A stretch of 50,816 nt of DNA from Aeromonas fluvialis (GTDB lineage Bacteria; Pseudomonadota; Gammaproteobacteria; Enterobacterales; Aeromonadaceae), in the NCBI RefSeq assembly GCF_000819885.1, contig NZ_CDBO01000002.1, forward strand, positions 1-50,816, in the 5' to 3' direction. Positions 26,949-35,860 of the stretch are shown here, in pieces. The notes beneath the pieces are model-generated. The model was not told where the DNA came from. It made no database searches and was given only the letters and a program-made list of their open reading frames with translations. The translations under genes were made by a program, and so were the position numbers. Each line of letters begins with the position of its first letter. Within the stretch, counting starts at the first letter, position 1.

Positions 26949-27913
26949 GTGCCCCTCACAGTGCGAGTCTTGCCATGAACCATCAGCCCGAACCTGCCCG
27001 TTTCAGGCCGCTGCGGCGCCTCTCGACCCTGCTCTATGGTCGGCCCGGCCTGCTGCTGGCGATCCTGCTGGGGCCGCCGCTGCTGTGGCTCGGCATCATC
27101 TATGTCGGCTCCTTGCTGATGCTGCTCTCCAACTCCCTGTTCGGGCTGGACGAGTTCAGCGGTCAGGTGCGCCACGAGCTGGGGCTGCAAAATTTCGTCG
27201 CCCTGCTACGGCCGGAGAATCTGGATGTGATCGGCCGCACCGTCGGCATGTCGCTGCTGGTGACCCTGGCCTGCGCCCTGCTCGGTTTTCCGGTTGCCTA
27301 CTACATGGCACGCTACACCAGTGGCAAGACCCGGGCGCTGTTCTATGTGGGGATCATGCTGCCGCTCTGGTCCAGCTATCTGGTGCGGGTCTACGCCTGG
27401 AAGCTGATTTTGGCCAAGGAGGGGGTAGTAAGCTGGCTGGCGGACAGCATGGGGCTGGAGTGGCTGCTCGATGCCATCCTCTCCTTGCCGGTGATAGGTG
27501 GCCCGTCGCTCTCCTTCTCGCGACTAGGCACCTTTATCGTGTTCGTCTATGTCTGGCTGCCCTTCATGATCCTGCCCATTCAGGCGGCGGTGGAGCGTAT
27601 ACCGCGATCCCTGCTGGAGGCGAGCAGCGATCTGGGGGCGACACCCGCCCAGACCTTTCGCAACCTGATCCTGCCGCTGGCGTTGCCCGGTGTGGTGGCG
27701 GGCTCCATTTTCACCTTCTCGCTGACCCTCGGTGATTACATCATCCCCGGCATCATCGGCAACTCGACCATGTATATCGGTCAGGTGGTCTACATGCAGC
27801 AGGGGACGGCGGGCAACTTGCCCTTTGCCGCCGCCTTCTCGCTGGTGCCGATCCTTATCATCGCCATCTATCTGGCGATTGCGAAACGGTTAGGAGCCTT
27901 TGATGCGCTTTGA
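26945..27913 (+). CDS. ydcU: Polyamine-type ABC transporter permease YdcU
   Basis: A 322-aa PotB-type permease. An N-terminal cytoplasmic tail is followed by helix 1 (LLLAILLGPPLLWLGIIYVG) and a five-helix core. The EAA loop is RSLLEASSDLGATPAQTFRN. The start codon overlaps the ydcT stop. Partner of YdcV, which begins 36 bp after its stop. Confidence 0.94.
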
Positions 27914-27948
27914 CTCTATCGCTTTGAACCGGCAGCAAGGAGGCCGTC

Positions 27949-28776
27949 ATGTCAGCTAGCTCAGTGATCAGTCAGGGAGCGCGCCCTTCGGGCCTGCTCA
28001 AGTACGCCGCCATCGGTGGGCTTCTATTCCTGCACTTTCCCATTCTGTTTATCTTCCTCTACGCCTTCACCAGCGAGAGCAAGAGTTACCAGTTTCCGCC
28101 CCCCGGGCTCACCCTCAAGTGGTTCGAGGTGACCCTCAATCGCCCCGATGTGTGGCGTGCCATCCAGCTGTCGCTGGAGGTCGCGGGGCTGGCGACGTTG
28201 GCAGCCATGATCCTCGGCACCTTGGCGGCAGGGGCCATTGCCCGCAGCCGCTTCTTCGGTCAGGAGGTGGTATCGCTCCTGCTGGTGCTGCCCATCGCGC
28301 TGCCCGGTATCGTCACCGGTATCGCGCTGCGCTCGGCCTACGGCTTGATGGAGATCCCGTTCAGCTTCTGGACCATCGTTATCGGCCACGCCACCTTCTG
28401 TGTGGTGGTGGTCTACAACAATGCGCTGGCCCGTTTTCGCCGCACCAACCAGAGTCTCATCGAGGCGTCGATGGATCTCGGGGCCGACGGCTTCCAGACC
28501 CTGCGCTACGTGATCCTGCCCAATCTGGCCACGGCGCTGCTGGCGGGGGGCATGCTGGCCTTTGCCCTGAGTTTTGACGAAGTGATCGTCACCACCTTTA
28601 CGGCGGGCCAGCAGACCACCCTGCCCATCTGGATGTATCAGGAGCTGATCCGTCCCCGTGACAGGCCGGTCACCAACGTGGTGGCCCTCATCATAGTGGC
28701 CTTCACCACCATCCCCATTTTGCTTGCCTACTACCTCACTCGCGACACCCATGATGTCGCTGGCAGTGGCAAATGA
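27949..28776 (+). CDS. ydcV: Polyamine-type ABC transporter permease YdcV
   Basis: A 275-aa PotC-type permease with helix 1 near residues 17-38 and the EAA loop [20 protein letters not shown]. With YdcU it forms the channel. The start follows AAGGAGGCCGTC. The stop overlaps an ATG at 28773 that could couple translation into the dehydrogenase gene. Confidence 0.94.
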   Translation: MSASSVISQGARPSGLLKYAAIGGLLFLHFPILFIFLYAFTSESKSYQFPPPGLTLKWFEVTLNRPDVWRAIQLSLEVAGLATLAAMILGTLAAGAIARSRFFGQEVVSLLLVLPIALPGIVTGIALRSAYGLMEIPFSFWTIVIGHATFCVVVVYNNALARFRRTNQSLIEASMDLGADGFQTLRYVILPNLATALLAGGMLAFALSFDEVIVTTFTAGQQTTLPIWMYQELIRPRDRPVTNVVALIIVAFTTIPILLAYYLTRDTHDVAGSGK

Positions 28777-28805
28777 TGACTCAACGCGTGCGCAAGGATG
28801 CAACC

Positions 28806-30236
28806 ATGAAACTCTCTACCCAACTCTTGATTGATGGCCAGTTTGTGACCGGCGAGGGGCAGGCCGAACCCATTCTCAACCCGGCCAACGGCGAACAGAT
28901 CGCCGCCGTGCCCGAAGCCTCGTTCGAACAGGTGAACCGGGCGGTGAACGGTGCCCAGCGTGCCTTCGCCCAGTGGAGCCGCACTACCCCTGCCCAGCGC
29001 AGCAACCTGCTGCTGCGTCTGGCGGATCTCGTCGAGCGCCACGCCGAGGAGTTTGCGGCGCTGGAATCCCTCAACTGCGGCAAACCCTATCTGGCGGTGC
29101 TCAATGACGAGCTGCCCGCGGTGGTGGACTGCTTCCGCTTCTTTGCCGGGGCGGCCCGCTGCCTGCAAGGGCCGCTGGCGGGAGAGTATCTCGAGGGGCA
29201 CACCAGCATGATCCGCCGCGATCCCATAGGTGTTGTGGGCAGTATCGCCCCCTGGAACTACCCGCTGATGATGGCGGCCTGGAAGATGGCGCCGGTGCTG
29301 GCGGCGGGCAATACGGTGGTGCTCAAACCCTCCGAGCAGACCCCGCTCACTGCTTTACGCCTTGCCGAACTGGCCAGCGAGATCTTCCCCCGCGGCGTTA
29401 TCAACGTCATCTGCGGCCGGGGCGAGAGCGTGGGGGCGCCGCTGGTGGAGCACCCGCTGGTGCGGATGGTGTCGCTCACCGGCGACATCGCCACCGGCCA
29501 GAAGATCCTGCAGAGCGCTGCCCGCACCATGAAGCGCACCCACCTTGAACTGGGGGGCAAGGCGCCGGTGATCATCTTCGACGATGCGGATCTGGAGGCC
29601 GTGGTGGCGGGCATTCGCACCTTCGGTTTCTACAACGCAGGCCAGGACTGCACCGCCGCCTGCCGTATCTATGCCCAGGGCAAGATCTACGACAAGTTCG
29701 TCGCCGCCATGACCGATGCGGTGGCCTCCATCAAGGTGGGCAGCCAGTACGAGGAGGGGGTCGAGATGGGGCCGCTCATCTCGGACAGACAGCGCAACCG
29801 GGTCGCCAGCTTTGTCGAGCGGGCCCAGAGCAGCGGTCATGTGGAGGTGACGGCGGGGGGCAAGATCCGCCCCGGCAACGGCTTCTTTTTCGAGCCGACC
29901 CTGATCGCCCATGCCCGTCAGGAAGATGAGATCGTGCGCCGCGAGGTGTTTGGCCCCGTGGTGTCGGTGACCCGTTTCAGCGATGCCGAGCAGGTGGTGC
30001 AGTGGGCCAACGACTCGGACTATGGTCTCGCCTCGTCGGTCTGGACCCGGGATTTGAGCCTGGCCAGCAAGGTGGCCAGCCACCTGCAATATGGCTGCAC
30101 CTGGATCAACACCCACTTCATGCTCACCTCAGAGATGCCCCACGGTGGCATGAAAATGTCGGGCTACGGCAAGGATCTCTCCCTCTATGCGCTGGAGGAT
30201 TACACTGTGCCGCGCCATATCATGGTCAAGCTGTAG
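28806..30236 (+). CDS. patD: Gamma-aminobutyraldehyde dehydrogenase
   Basis: PatD (YdcW) oxidises 4-aminobutyraldehyde to GABA with NAD+, the second step of putrescine breakdown by the transaminase route. At 476 aa (E. coli 474), the catalytic cysteine is C282 in [10 protein letters not shown] and the general base is E248 in [17 protein letters not shown] and the C-terminal [10 protein letters not shown] match family members. I chose the ATG at 28806 (AAGGATGCAACC before it) because it fits the family N-terminus; the alternative at 28773 would add 11 residues. The transaminase PatA is not in the window. Last gene of the operon. Confidence 0.93.
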   Translation: MKLSTQLLIDGQFVTGEGQAEPILNPANGEQIAAVPEASFEQVNRAVNGAQRAFAQWSRTTPAQRSNLLLRLADLVERHAEEFAALESLNCGKPYLAVLNDELPAVVDCFRFFAGAARCLQGPLAGEYLEGHTSMIRRDPIGVVGSIAPWNYPLMMAAWKMAPVLAAGNTVVLKPSEQTPLTALRLAELASEIFPRGVINVICGRGESVGAPLVEHPLVRMVSLTGDIATGQKILQSAARTMKRTHLELGGKAPVIIFDDADLEAVVAGIRTFGFYNAGQDCTAACRIYAQGKIYDKFVAAMTDAVASIKVGSQYEEGVEMGPLISDRQRNRVASFVERAQSSGHVEVTAGGKIRPGNGFFFEPTLIAHARQEDEIVRREVFGPVVSVTRFSDAEQVVQWANDSDYGLASSVWTRDLSLASKVASHLQYGCTWINTHFMLTSEMPHGGMKMSGYGKDLSLYALEDYTVPRHIMVKL

Positions 30237-30255
30237 TGGGGATTGGTTAGCTGGT

Positions 30256-30273
30256 TGTCACAATTTATTTACA
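30256..30273. promoter_or_regulatory. TyrR/PhhR box upstream of phhA (putative)
   Basis: TGTCAC, 6 bp, TTTACA (30256-30273) fits the TyrR box TGTAAA-N6-TTTACA with two mismatches in one half. It lies 117 bp before phhA, with the patD terminator between. A tyrR gene lies just downstream of phhAB, and the related PhhR activates phh genes in Pseudomonas, so an upstream activator site is plausible. Confidence 0.5.
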
Positions 30274-30283
30274 ACTGTTTCAG

Positions 30284-30314
30284 GCAGCCGACTCATGGGT
30301 CGGCTGCTTTTTTT
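30284..30314 (+). terminator. Terminator after patD
   Basis: A 9-bp perfect stem GCAGCCGAC / GTCGGCTGC (30284-30292 with 30299-30307) with a 6-nt loop and seven T. It separates the ydc operon from phhA. Confidence 0.93.
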
Positions 30315-30389
30315 GTTGCCATTTCGTTAAAGTGAAACAGTGATGAAACGGCAAGGTGCCTTGATGTGGCGCCAGAGGATGGAACCGCT

Positions 30390-31184
30390 ATGGCAACCTG
30401 TTATACCGCACACCAGCCGGATGCTGACGGGGTGATCCACTACAGCAACGAGGAGCATGGCACCTGGCAGATCCTGATCGAGCGCCAGTTCGCCGCCCTC
30501 GATGGCAAGGGGTGTGACGAGTATCTGACCGGTCTCGACAGGCTGGCGCTGCCCCGTGATCGCATCCCCCAGCTGGCCGAGATCAACGCCGTCTTGCAGC
30601 CAGCGACCGGCTGGTCGGTGGCGGCGGTGCCTGCGCTCATCTCGTTCGATCGCTTCTTCGCCCTGCTGGCCAACCGCCAGTTTCCGGTTGCGACCTTTAT
30701 CCGGCGCCGGGACGAGCTCGACTACCTGCAAGAGCCCGATATCTTTCACGAGATCTTCGGCCACTGCGCCATGCTGACCAATCCGGCATTTGCCCACTTC
30801 ACCCACCTCTACGGTCAGTTGGGGCTGCAGGCGAGCAAGGAGCAGCGAGTTTTTCTGGCGCGGCTCTACTGGTTCACCGTGGAGTTTGGCCTCTTGGCGA
30901 CGCCGGACGGGCTGCGTATCTACGGTGGCGGTATTCTCTCCTCCATCGGTGAGACAGCTTATGCCCTTTCCGGTCAGCCGCTGCTACAACCTTTCGATCT
31001 GCTGAGCGTGCTGCGCACTCCCTATCGTATCGACATCATGCAGCCCACCTATTTTGTGTTGCCGAGTCTCGATCATCTCTATCAGTTGACCGGTGAGGAG
31101 ATCATGGCAGCTCTGGCCGATGCCAGTCGGCTTGGCCTCTATCCGCCGCGCTTTGAGGTTGCCGCCGGCAAACAGGCGAGCTGA
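30390..31184 (+). CDS. phhA: Phenylalanine-4-hydroxylase
   Basis: An iron- and tetrahydropterin-dependent monooxygenase that converts phenylalanine to tyrosine. At 264 aa it is a typical single-domain bacterial enzyme without the regulatory ACT domain of the animal protein. The iron ligands are H120 and H125 (FHEIFGHC) and E165 (TVEFGL). The ATG at 30390 follows GAGGATGGAACCGCT; a GTG at 30366 is a weaker option. It works with PhhB, 52 bp downstream, and is probably controlled by the TyrR protein encoded next. Confidence 0.95.
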   Translation: MATCYTAHQPDADGVIHYSNEEHGTWQILIERQFAALDGKGCDEYLTGLDRLALPRDRIPQLAEINAVLQPATGWSVAAVPALISFDRFFALLANRQFPVATFIRRRDELDYLQEPDIFHEIFGHCAMLTNPAFAHFTHLYGQLGLQASKEQRVFLARLYWFTVEFGLLATPDGLRIYGGGILSSIGETAYALSGQPLLQPFDLLSVLRTPYRIDIMQPTYFVLPSLDHLYQLTGEEIMAALADASRLGLYPPRFEVAAGKQAS

Positions 31185-31236
31185 CCAAAAGCAAACAACC
31201 CAATTTCATATTCATTAATCCAAGCAGGAGTAACCC

Positions 31237-31575
31237 ATGTCCGAACTGGCCAGCCAGCAGTGTGAAGCGTGCCGCGCCGATGCCCCCAAGGTGAGCGATG
31301 AGGAGCTGCGCGAGTTGATGCAGCTTATCCCCGACTGGCAGCCGCTGGTGGTGGAGGGGGCGCTGCAACTGCGGCGGGAATTTACGTTTCGCAACTTCAA
31401 GGAGGCGCTAGCCTTTACCAACCGCCTGGGCGAGCTGGCGGAAGCGGAGTTCCATCATCCGGCCATCCTGACCGAGTGGGGAAAGGTGACCGTCAGCTGG
31501 TGGACGCACAAGATTGGCGGTTTGCATCGCAACGACTTCATCATGGCGGCGCGCACCGATCAGTTGCTCCGGTAA
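31237..31575 (+). CDS. phhB: Pterin-4a-carbinolamine dehydratase
   Basis: PhhB dehydrates the 4a-hydroxy-tetrahydropterin made by PhhA so that the cofactor can be recycled. At 112 aa it has the active-site motif [20 protein letters not shown], with the His-His pair and a downstream His in [10 protein letters not shown] short Cys-containing N-terminus (CEACRADAP) is as seen in many bacterial members. The start follows AGCAGGAGTAACCC. Operon partner of phhA. Confidence 0.95.
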   Translation: MSELASQQCEACRADAPKVSDEELRELMQLIPDWQPLVVEGALQLRREFTFRNFKEALAFTNRLGELAEAEFHHPAILTEWGKVTVSWWTHKIGGLHRNDFIMAARTDQLLR

Positions 31576-31606
31576 TCGCCCCACAGACCAGCGTCATCGG
31601 TTGACC

Positions 31607-31644
31607 CGGGCCTGCCTGCGAAAGCGGGGCGGGCCCGCATTTTT
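31607..31644 (+). terminator. Probable terminator after phhB
   Basis: A GC-rich imperfect stem (about 31607-31620 with 31624-31637, GAAA-type loop) is followed by ATTTTT. Several pairs are G-T, so strength is uncertain. Confidence 0.6.
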
Positions 31645-31723
31645 ATGGGCTGGCGCTCGCACTGGGGGGATCGAGACTGTATTATCCGCTCATTCATAGA
31701 GTTAGCTAGGAAGTGTGTCCCGA

Positions 31724-33271
31724 ATGCGTCTTGAAGTCAGCTGTGAAGACCGCCTGGGCCTGACCCGGGAACTGCTCGACCGCTTGGTGGAGCACAATAT
31801 CGATCTGCGCGGCATCGAAATCGATACCTCAGGCATCATCTATCTCAACTTTCCCGAGCTGGAGTTCAGCGATTTTCAGCACCTGATGCCGGAGATCCGC
31901 CGCATTCCCGGCGTCTACGACGTCAAGACCATCCCCTACATGCCCTCCGAGCGAGAGCACCACGAAATCGAAGCGTTGCTCAAGGCGCTGCCGGATCTGG
32001 TCTTCTCCCTCGACAACAAGGGCAAGGTGACCCAGGCCAACCAGTCGGCCCTGACCACCCTCAGCTTGCCGGTGGAAGAGGTGCGCGGCGTCGCGCTCGG
32101 TTCGCTGGTCAAGGGCTTCTCTTTCACCCGCTGGCTGGAAGCGAGCGAGATCAAGCCGCAGACCTGCAAGCTCAGTTTCAATGGCGAAGAGTATCTGGCG
32201 GATCTGATGCCGCTGTTCGTGGCGGAAGCCCGTGGCAAACAGGCGCTGGCTGGCGCTGTGGTGGTGCTCAAATCTGCCCGCCGGGTCGGCATGCATTTCA
32301 GTGCCCTGCATGCGGTGGAAGTGGGGGGCTTTGAGCATCTGCAGGCCGAGAGCCCCAAGATGAAAGAGGTGCTGTCCCAGGCGCGCAAACTGGCGATGCA
32401 GGATGCGCCGCTCCTCATCGTCGGCGAGACCGGCACCGGCAAGGAGCTGTTGGCCCGCGCCTGTCACGGTGCCAGCCTGCGCTCCAGTCACCCCTTTATG
32501 GCCCTCAACTGCGCCGCCATGCCCGATAACGTGGCCGAGAGCGAGCTGTTTGGTTATGCCCCCGGCGCCTTCGGCAACAACACCGAGGGTAAGCGCGGCG
32601 TGCTGGAGCTGGCCAGTGGCGGCACCCTGATGCTGGACGAGATCGGTGACATGTCCCCCCATCTGCAAACCAAGTTCCTGCGGGTATTGCAGGACGGTGT
32701 GTTCCGCCGGGTGGGCGACGAGCAGGAGGTCAAGGTCAACGTCCGTTTCATCTGCACCACCCAGAAGCAGTTGCTGGATCTGGTGCATGAGGGCAGGTTT
32801 CGGGAAGATCTCTACTACCGCCTCAACGTACTGAGTCTGGCGCTACCGCCGCTGCGCGAGCGCAAGGCGGACATCATGGTGCTGGCCCAGCAGTTTGTCT
32901 CCCGCTTTGCCAGCGAGTTGCAGCGGCCCCGCCCGCGCTTTACCCGCAACATGGCCGACTACCTGACCGCTTATCGCTGGCCGGGCAACGTGCGCCAGCT
33001 GCGCAACTGTCTCTACCGCGCCATGACCCTGCTGGAAGGGGATGAGCTGGGGCCCGAGCAGATCGACCTGCCGGTGGCGGCCGATACCATGCCGCAGATC
33101 GACGAGTGGTTTGAGGGAAATCTCGACGATGCGGTGAAGCGCTTCGAGAGCCAGCTGCTGGCCCGGCTCTATCCCGCCTTCCCGTCGACGCGCCAGCTGG
33201 CCAAACGCCTTGGGGTGTCGCATACCGCCATCGCCAACAAGCTGCGAGAATACGGCATCAGCAAGAAGTAA
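31724..33271 (+). CDS. tyrR: Transcriptional regulator TyrR
   Basis: TyrR controls aromatic amino-acid synthesis, transport and breakdown in response to Tyr, Phe and Trp. At 515 aa: ACT domain (MRLEVSCEDRLGLTRELLDR, 1-70), PAS domain (about 78-185), AAA+ domain (IVGETGTGKELLARAC, Walker A; GGTLMLDEIGDM, Walker B) and C-terminal helix-turn-helix (TRQLAKRLGVSHTAIANKLREY). The sigma-54 contact loop GAFTGA is replaced by GAFGNN, as expected for TyrR, which works with sigma-70. The ATG at 31724 matches the E. coli start; a GTG at 31715 sits too close to AGGAAG. Likely regulator of phhAB upstream. Confidence 0.95.
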   Translation: MRLEVSCEDRLGLTRELLDRLVEHNIDLRGIEIDTSGIIYLNFPELEFSDFQHLMPEIRRIPGVYDVKTIPYMPSEREHHEIEALLKALPDLVFSLDNKGKVTQANQSALTTLSLPVEEVRGVALGSLVKGFSFTRWLEASEIKPQTCKLSFNGEEYLADLMPLFVAEARGKQALAGAVVVLKSARRVGMHFSALHAVEVGGFEHLQAESPKMKEVLSQARKLAMQDAPLLIVGETGTGKELLARACHGASLRSSHPFMALNCAAMPDNVAESELFGYAPGAFGNNTEGKRGVLELASGGTLMLDEIGDMSPHLQTKFLRVLQDGVFRRVGDEQEVKVNVRFICTTQKQLLDLVHEGRFREDLYYRLNVLSLALPPLRERKADIMVLAQQFVSRFASELQRPRPRFTRNMADYLTAYRWPGNVRQLRNCLYRAMTLLEGDELGPEQIDLPVAADTMPQIDEWFEGNLDDAVKRFESQLLARLYPAFPSTRQLAKRLGVSHTAIANKLREYGISKK

Positions 33272-33310
33272 GTGGTGCCGATGCTGACCCACAGATAGCC
33301 CGTCATCAGA

Positions 33311-33329
33311 GGGAGGCATCATGCCTCCC
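33311..33329 (+). terminator. Hairpin after tyrR (weak terminator)
   Basis: A perfect 8-bp stem GGGAGGCA / TGCCTCCC with a 3-nt loop, 40 bp after the tyrR stop. The following sequence TCACTCTTTAA is a poor T-tract. Confidence 0.5.
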
Positions 33330-33409
33330 TCACTCTTTAACCCTATCCCCCGCGGTTTGGGCCTCAAATACTCTAAATGAACCTTTGATGCCTTTTGGGG
33401 TTGGCGACA

Positions 33410-34138
33410 TTATTTACCCGTGTCGGCCTCGCTGTGCTTGCGCAAGCGGATATTGATCATCTCCACCACCAGCGAGAAGGCCATGGCGAAGTAGATGTAG
33501 CCCTTCGGTATGTGCAGATCCATCCCCTCCGCCATCAGGGCAAAGCCCACCAGGGTGAGGAAAGAGAGGGCCAGCATCTTGATGGTGGGGTGGTCATCGA
33601 CGAAATCGCCGATGGACTTGGCGGCAAACATCATGATGAAGACGGCGATCATGATGGCCAGCACCATCACCGGCACGTGATCGGCCATGCCGACCGCGGT
33701 GATCACCGAGTCGAGGCTGAACACGATGTCCAGAATAGCGATCTGGATCAGGGTGCTGATAAAGCCCGAGGCCGCTTTGCTGACGCTCTGTGGCTCGGCC
33801 ACCCCTTCCAGGGTGACGTGGATCTCGTGGGCACTCTTGCCGATGAGGAACAGGCCCCCCAGCAGCAGGATCAGATCGCGGCCGGAGATGGCTTCACCCA
33901 GCACGGTGAAGAGCGGATCGGTGAGGCGCATCACCCAGGCCAGCGAGAGCAGCAGCAGGATCCGGGTACCCATGGCGAGCCCCAAACCCAGAATGCGCGC
34001 TTTTTGACGCTGTTCCTCCGGCAGGCGACCGACCAGGATGGAGATAAAGATGATGTTGTCGATACCCAGCACGATCTCGAGCAGGGTAAGGGTGGCGAGT
34101 GCGACCCAGGCAGAGGGATCAAGAACCCATTCCAGCAT
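33410..34138 (-). CDS. TerC-family integral membrane protein (YgdQ-like)
   Basis: A 242-aa multi-helix membrane protein. The TerC signatures are clear: LLEIVLGIDNIIFISIL near the N-terminus and DIVFSLDSVITAVG in the second half, carrying the conserved acidic residues, plus FVDDHPTIKMLALSFL and IPKGYIYFAMAFS as in E. coli YgdQ. TerC-family proteins have been linked to tellurite resistance and to manganese export; the role of YgdQ-type members is not settled. The frame extends upstream to 34501, but the ATG at 34138 matches the family start. It is divergent from the NAD-kinase-like gene; no manganese riboswitch was seen in the 121-bp gap. Confidence 0.88.
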   Translation of the reverse strand: MLEWVLDPSAWVALATLTLLEIVLGIDNIIFISILVGRLPEEQRQKARILGLGLAMGTRILLLLSLAWVMRLTDPLFTVLGEAISGRDLILLLGGLFLIGKSAHEIHVTLEGVAEPQSVSKAASGFISTLIQIAILDIVFSLDSVITAVGMADHVPVMVLAIMIAVFIMMFAAKSIGDFVDDHPTIKMLALSFLTLVGFALMAEGMDLHIPKGYIYFAMAFSLVVEMINIRLRKHSEADTGK

Positions 34139-34259
34139 GATTGAACCTTGGTTGAAAATTGGTTGGAAAATTGAAACTGCGCATTTTAGCAGGGGGCGCC
34201 ACTGCTTGTCCCAGAGGGGGGAAAAGATAAAAATGGTAGCCATCGCAAGGGAGGCAGGC

Positions 34260-35375
34260 ATGTTTCGATTAGGGTTCATCATTAATCCGGTCGCCGGGAT
34301 TGGCGGCGCAGTGGGGCTCAAGGGCAGTGACGGTGTGGTGGCCGAGGCGCTGGCCCGTGGTGCCGTGCCCAAGGCGCAGGAGCGGGCGCGGCAAGCCTTG
34401 TTGCCACTGTGCGAGCTGAGCGTCCCGTTCGAACTGCTGACGGTGGCCGGAGAGATGGGGGAGACGGTAGCCCGATCTTTGGGATTGCCCTGTCGGGTCA
34501 TCTATCAACCGGCCGGGGAGAGCACCTCGGCTGACGATACCCGCCATGCGGCCGAGCTGATGCGCGAAGCCGGGGTCGATCTGCTGCTGTTTGCCGGTGG
34601 TGATGGTACGGCGCGGGATATCTGCGCCGCGGTGGGGGAGTCCTGCCATGTGCTCGGCATTCCGGCGGGGTGCAAGATCCACTCCGGCGTCTACGGAGTG
34701 ACGCCCGCCGCCAGCGGGCGGGTGGTGGCGCGGATGATCGCAGGGGAACTGCTCAGTCTGATCGATGCCGAGGTGCGCGACATCGACGAGGAGGCGTTTC
34801 GCGCGGGCAAGGTGCGGGCCCGCCACTACGGCCAGCTGAAGGTGCCCGGTGATCTGCAGTACGTGCAGGCGGTCAAACAGGGGGGCAAGGAGTCCGAAGA
34901 GCTGGTGCTGGCCGATCTCGCCGCCGGCGTGGTGGAGCAGATGGAGCCCGATACCCTCTATCTGATGGGCTCCGGCAGCACGGTGGCCGCCTGCATGGCA
35001 GAGCTCGGTCTGGAAAATACCTTGCTCGGTGTGGATCTGGTGGAAAATGGCCGGCTTATCGGGCAGGATCTCAGCGCCGCCGAGATCCTGACCTGGATCC
35101 GCGGCCGTCGCTGCCGTCTGATCATTACCCTGATAGGCGGTCAGGGACATCTGTTCGGGCGCGGAAATCAGCAATTGAGTCCAGAGGTGATTCGGTGTGT
35201 CGGACTGGAAAATATCCTGGTGCTGGCGACCAAGAGCAAGTTGGCCGTGCTTGAGGGCCGACCGCTGTTGGTGGATACCGATGATCCCAAACTGAACCGT
35301 GCGTTGCGTGGTTATCTGCGGATCACCACGGGATACAAGGATCAGGTCATCTACCCGGTGGCCAACCCGGAATAG
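34260..35375 (+). CDS. ATP-NAD kinase-like protein (AcoX/NAD-kinase family)
   Basis: A 371-aa protein of the NAD-kinase superfamily, with the nucleotide-binding GGDGT (113-117) in LLLFAGGDGTARDI, a conserved N-terminal start GFIINPVAGIGG and the C-terminal GGQGHLFGRGNQQLSP. It is not the housekeeping NadK, which is shorter (about 290 aa). These larger proteins are annotated as ATP-NAD kinase or AcoX-like and their substrate is uncertain. Start: ATG at 34260 after GGGAGGCAGGC; the frame is open for 74 more codons upstream, across the divergent promoter region. The yfcL-like gene follows after 109 bp. Confidence 0.85.
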   Translation: MFRLGFIINPVAGIGGAVGLKGSDGVVAEALARGAVPKAQERARQALLPLCELSVPFELLTVAGEMGETVARSLGLPCRVIYQPAGESTSADDTRHAAELMREAGVDLLLFAGGDGTARDICAAVGESCHVLGIPAGCKIHSGVYGVTPAASGRVVARMIAGELLSLIDAEVRDIDEEAFRAGKVRARHYGQLKVPGDLQYVQAVKQGGKESEELVLADLAAGVVEQMEPDTLYLMGSGSTVAACMAELGLENTLLGVDLVENGRLIGQDLSAAEILTWIRGRRCRLIITLIGGQGHLFGRGNQQLSPEVIRCVGLENILVLATKSKLAVLEGRPLLVDTDDPKLNRALRGYLRITTGYKDQVIYPVANPE

Positions 35376-35484
35376 GACATCAAGGAAGCCGCTGGCCTGG
35401 CGCCAGAGAGCCGCAATCAACCGGATTGCGGTTCCATACCCCCGAATTATTTTGCCGGCAACCCCGGAAATGAGGCTGCGTTAC

Positions 35485-35763
35485 ATGACGATTCACGATT
35501 TTGAGCACAAGGTGTTGGGACTGATCGACGACATGGTTGCCACCGCAACAGACGATGAGTTGTTTGCCGGAGGATACTTGCGGGGGCATATCTCGCTGGC
35601 GGTGGCCCGGGCCGAGCTGGAAGGCAAGACCCTGGTGCGGGACGTCAAGAGCTATGTGCTGCGCAGTCTCAACGAGGCCATCTTGCAGGGGGAGCTCTCC
35701 GAAGAGGACGAGAAATTGGTACAGGCAATGTGGATTCGTTTGCAGCAGCAGGCAGAAGCTTGA
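35485..35763 (+). CDS. yfcL: YfcL family protein
   Basis: A 92-aa, probably all-helical cytoplasmic protein. FEHKVLGLIDDMV, DDELFAGGYLRGHISLAVA and LQGELSEEDEKLVQAMW match E. coli YfcL (also 92 aa) as I recall it. Function unknown. The ATG at 35485 gives the family length; upstream in-frame starts reach back into the preceding gene. Confidence 0.82.
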   Translation: MTIHDFEHKVLGLIDDMVATATDDELFAGGYLRGHISLAVARAELEGKTLVRDVKSYVLRSLNEAILQGELSEEDEKLVQAMWIRLQQQAEA

Positions 35764-35860
35764 TCGGAAACACACTTCAAACAGAAGTTTGAGTTAATTC
35801 TTCCCTGAAGTTAGTGAAAGGTTAATAATAAGTTTCGCCTTTTGTTTCAGGGATTAAACT

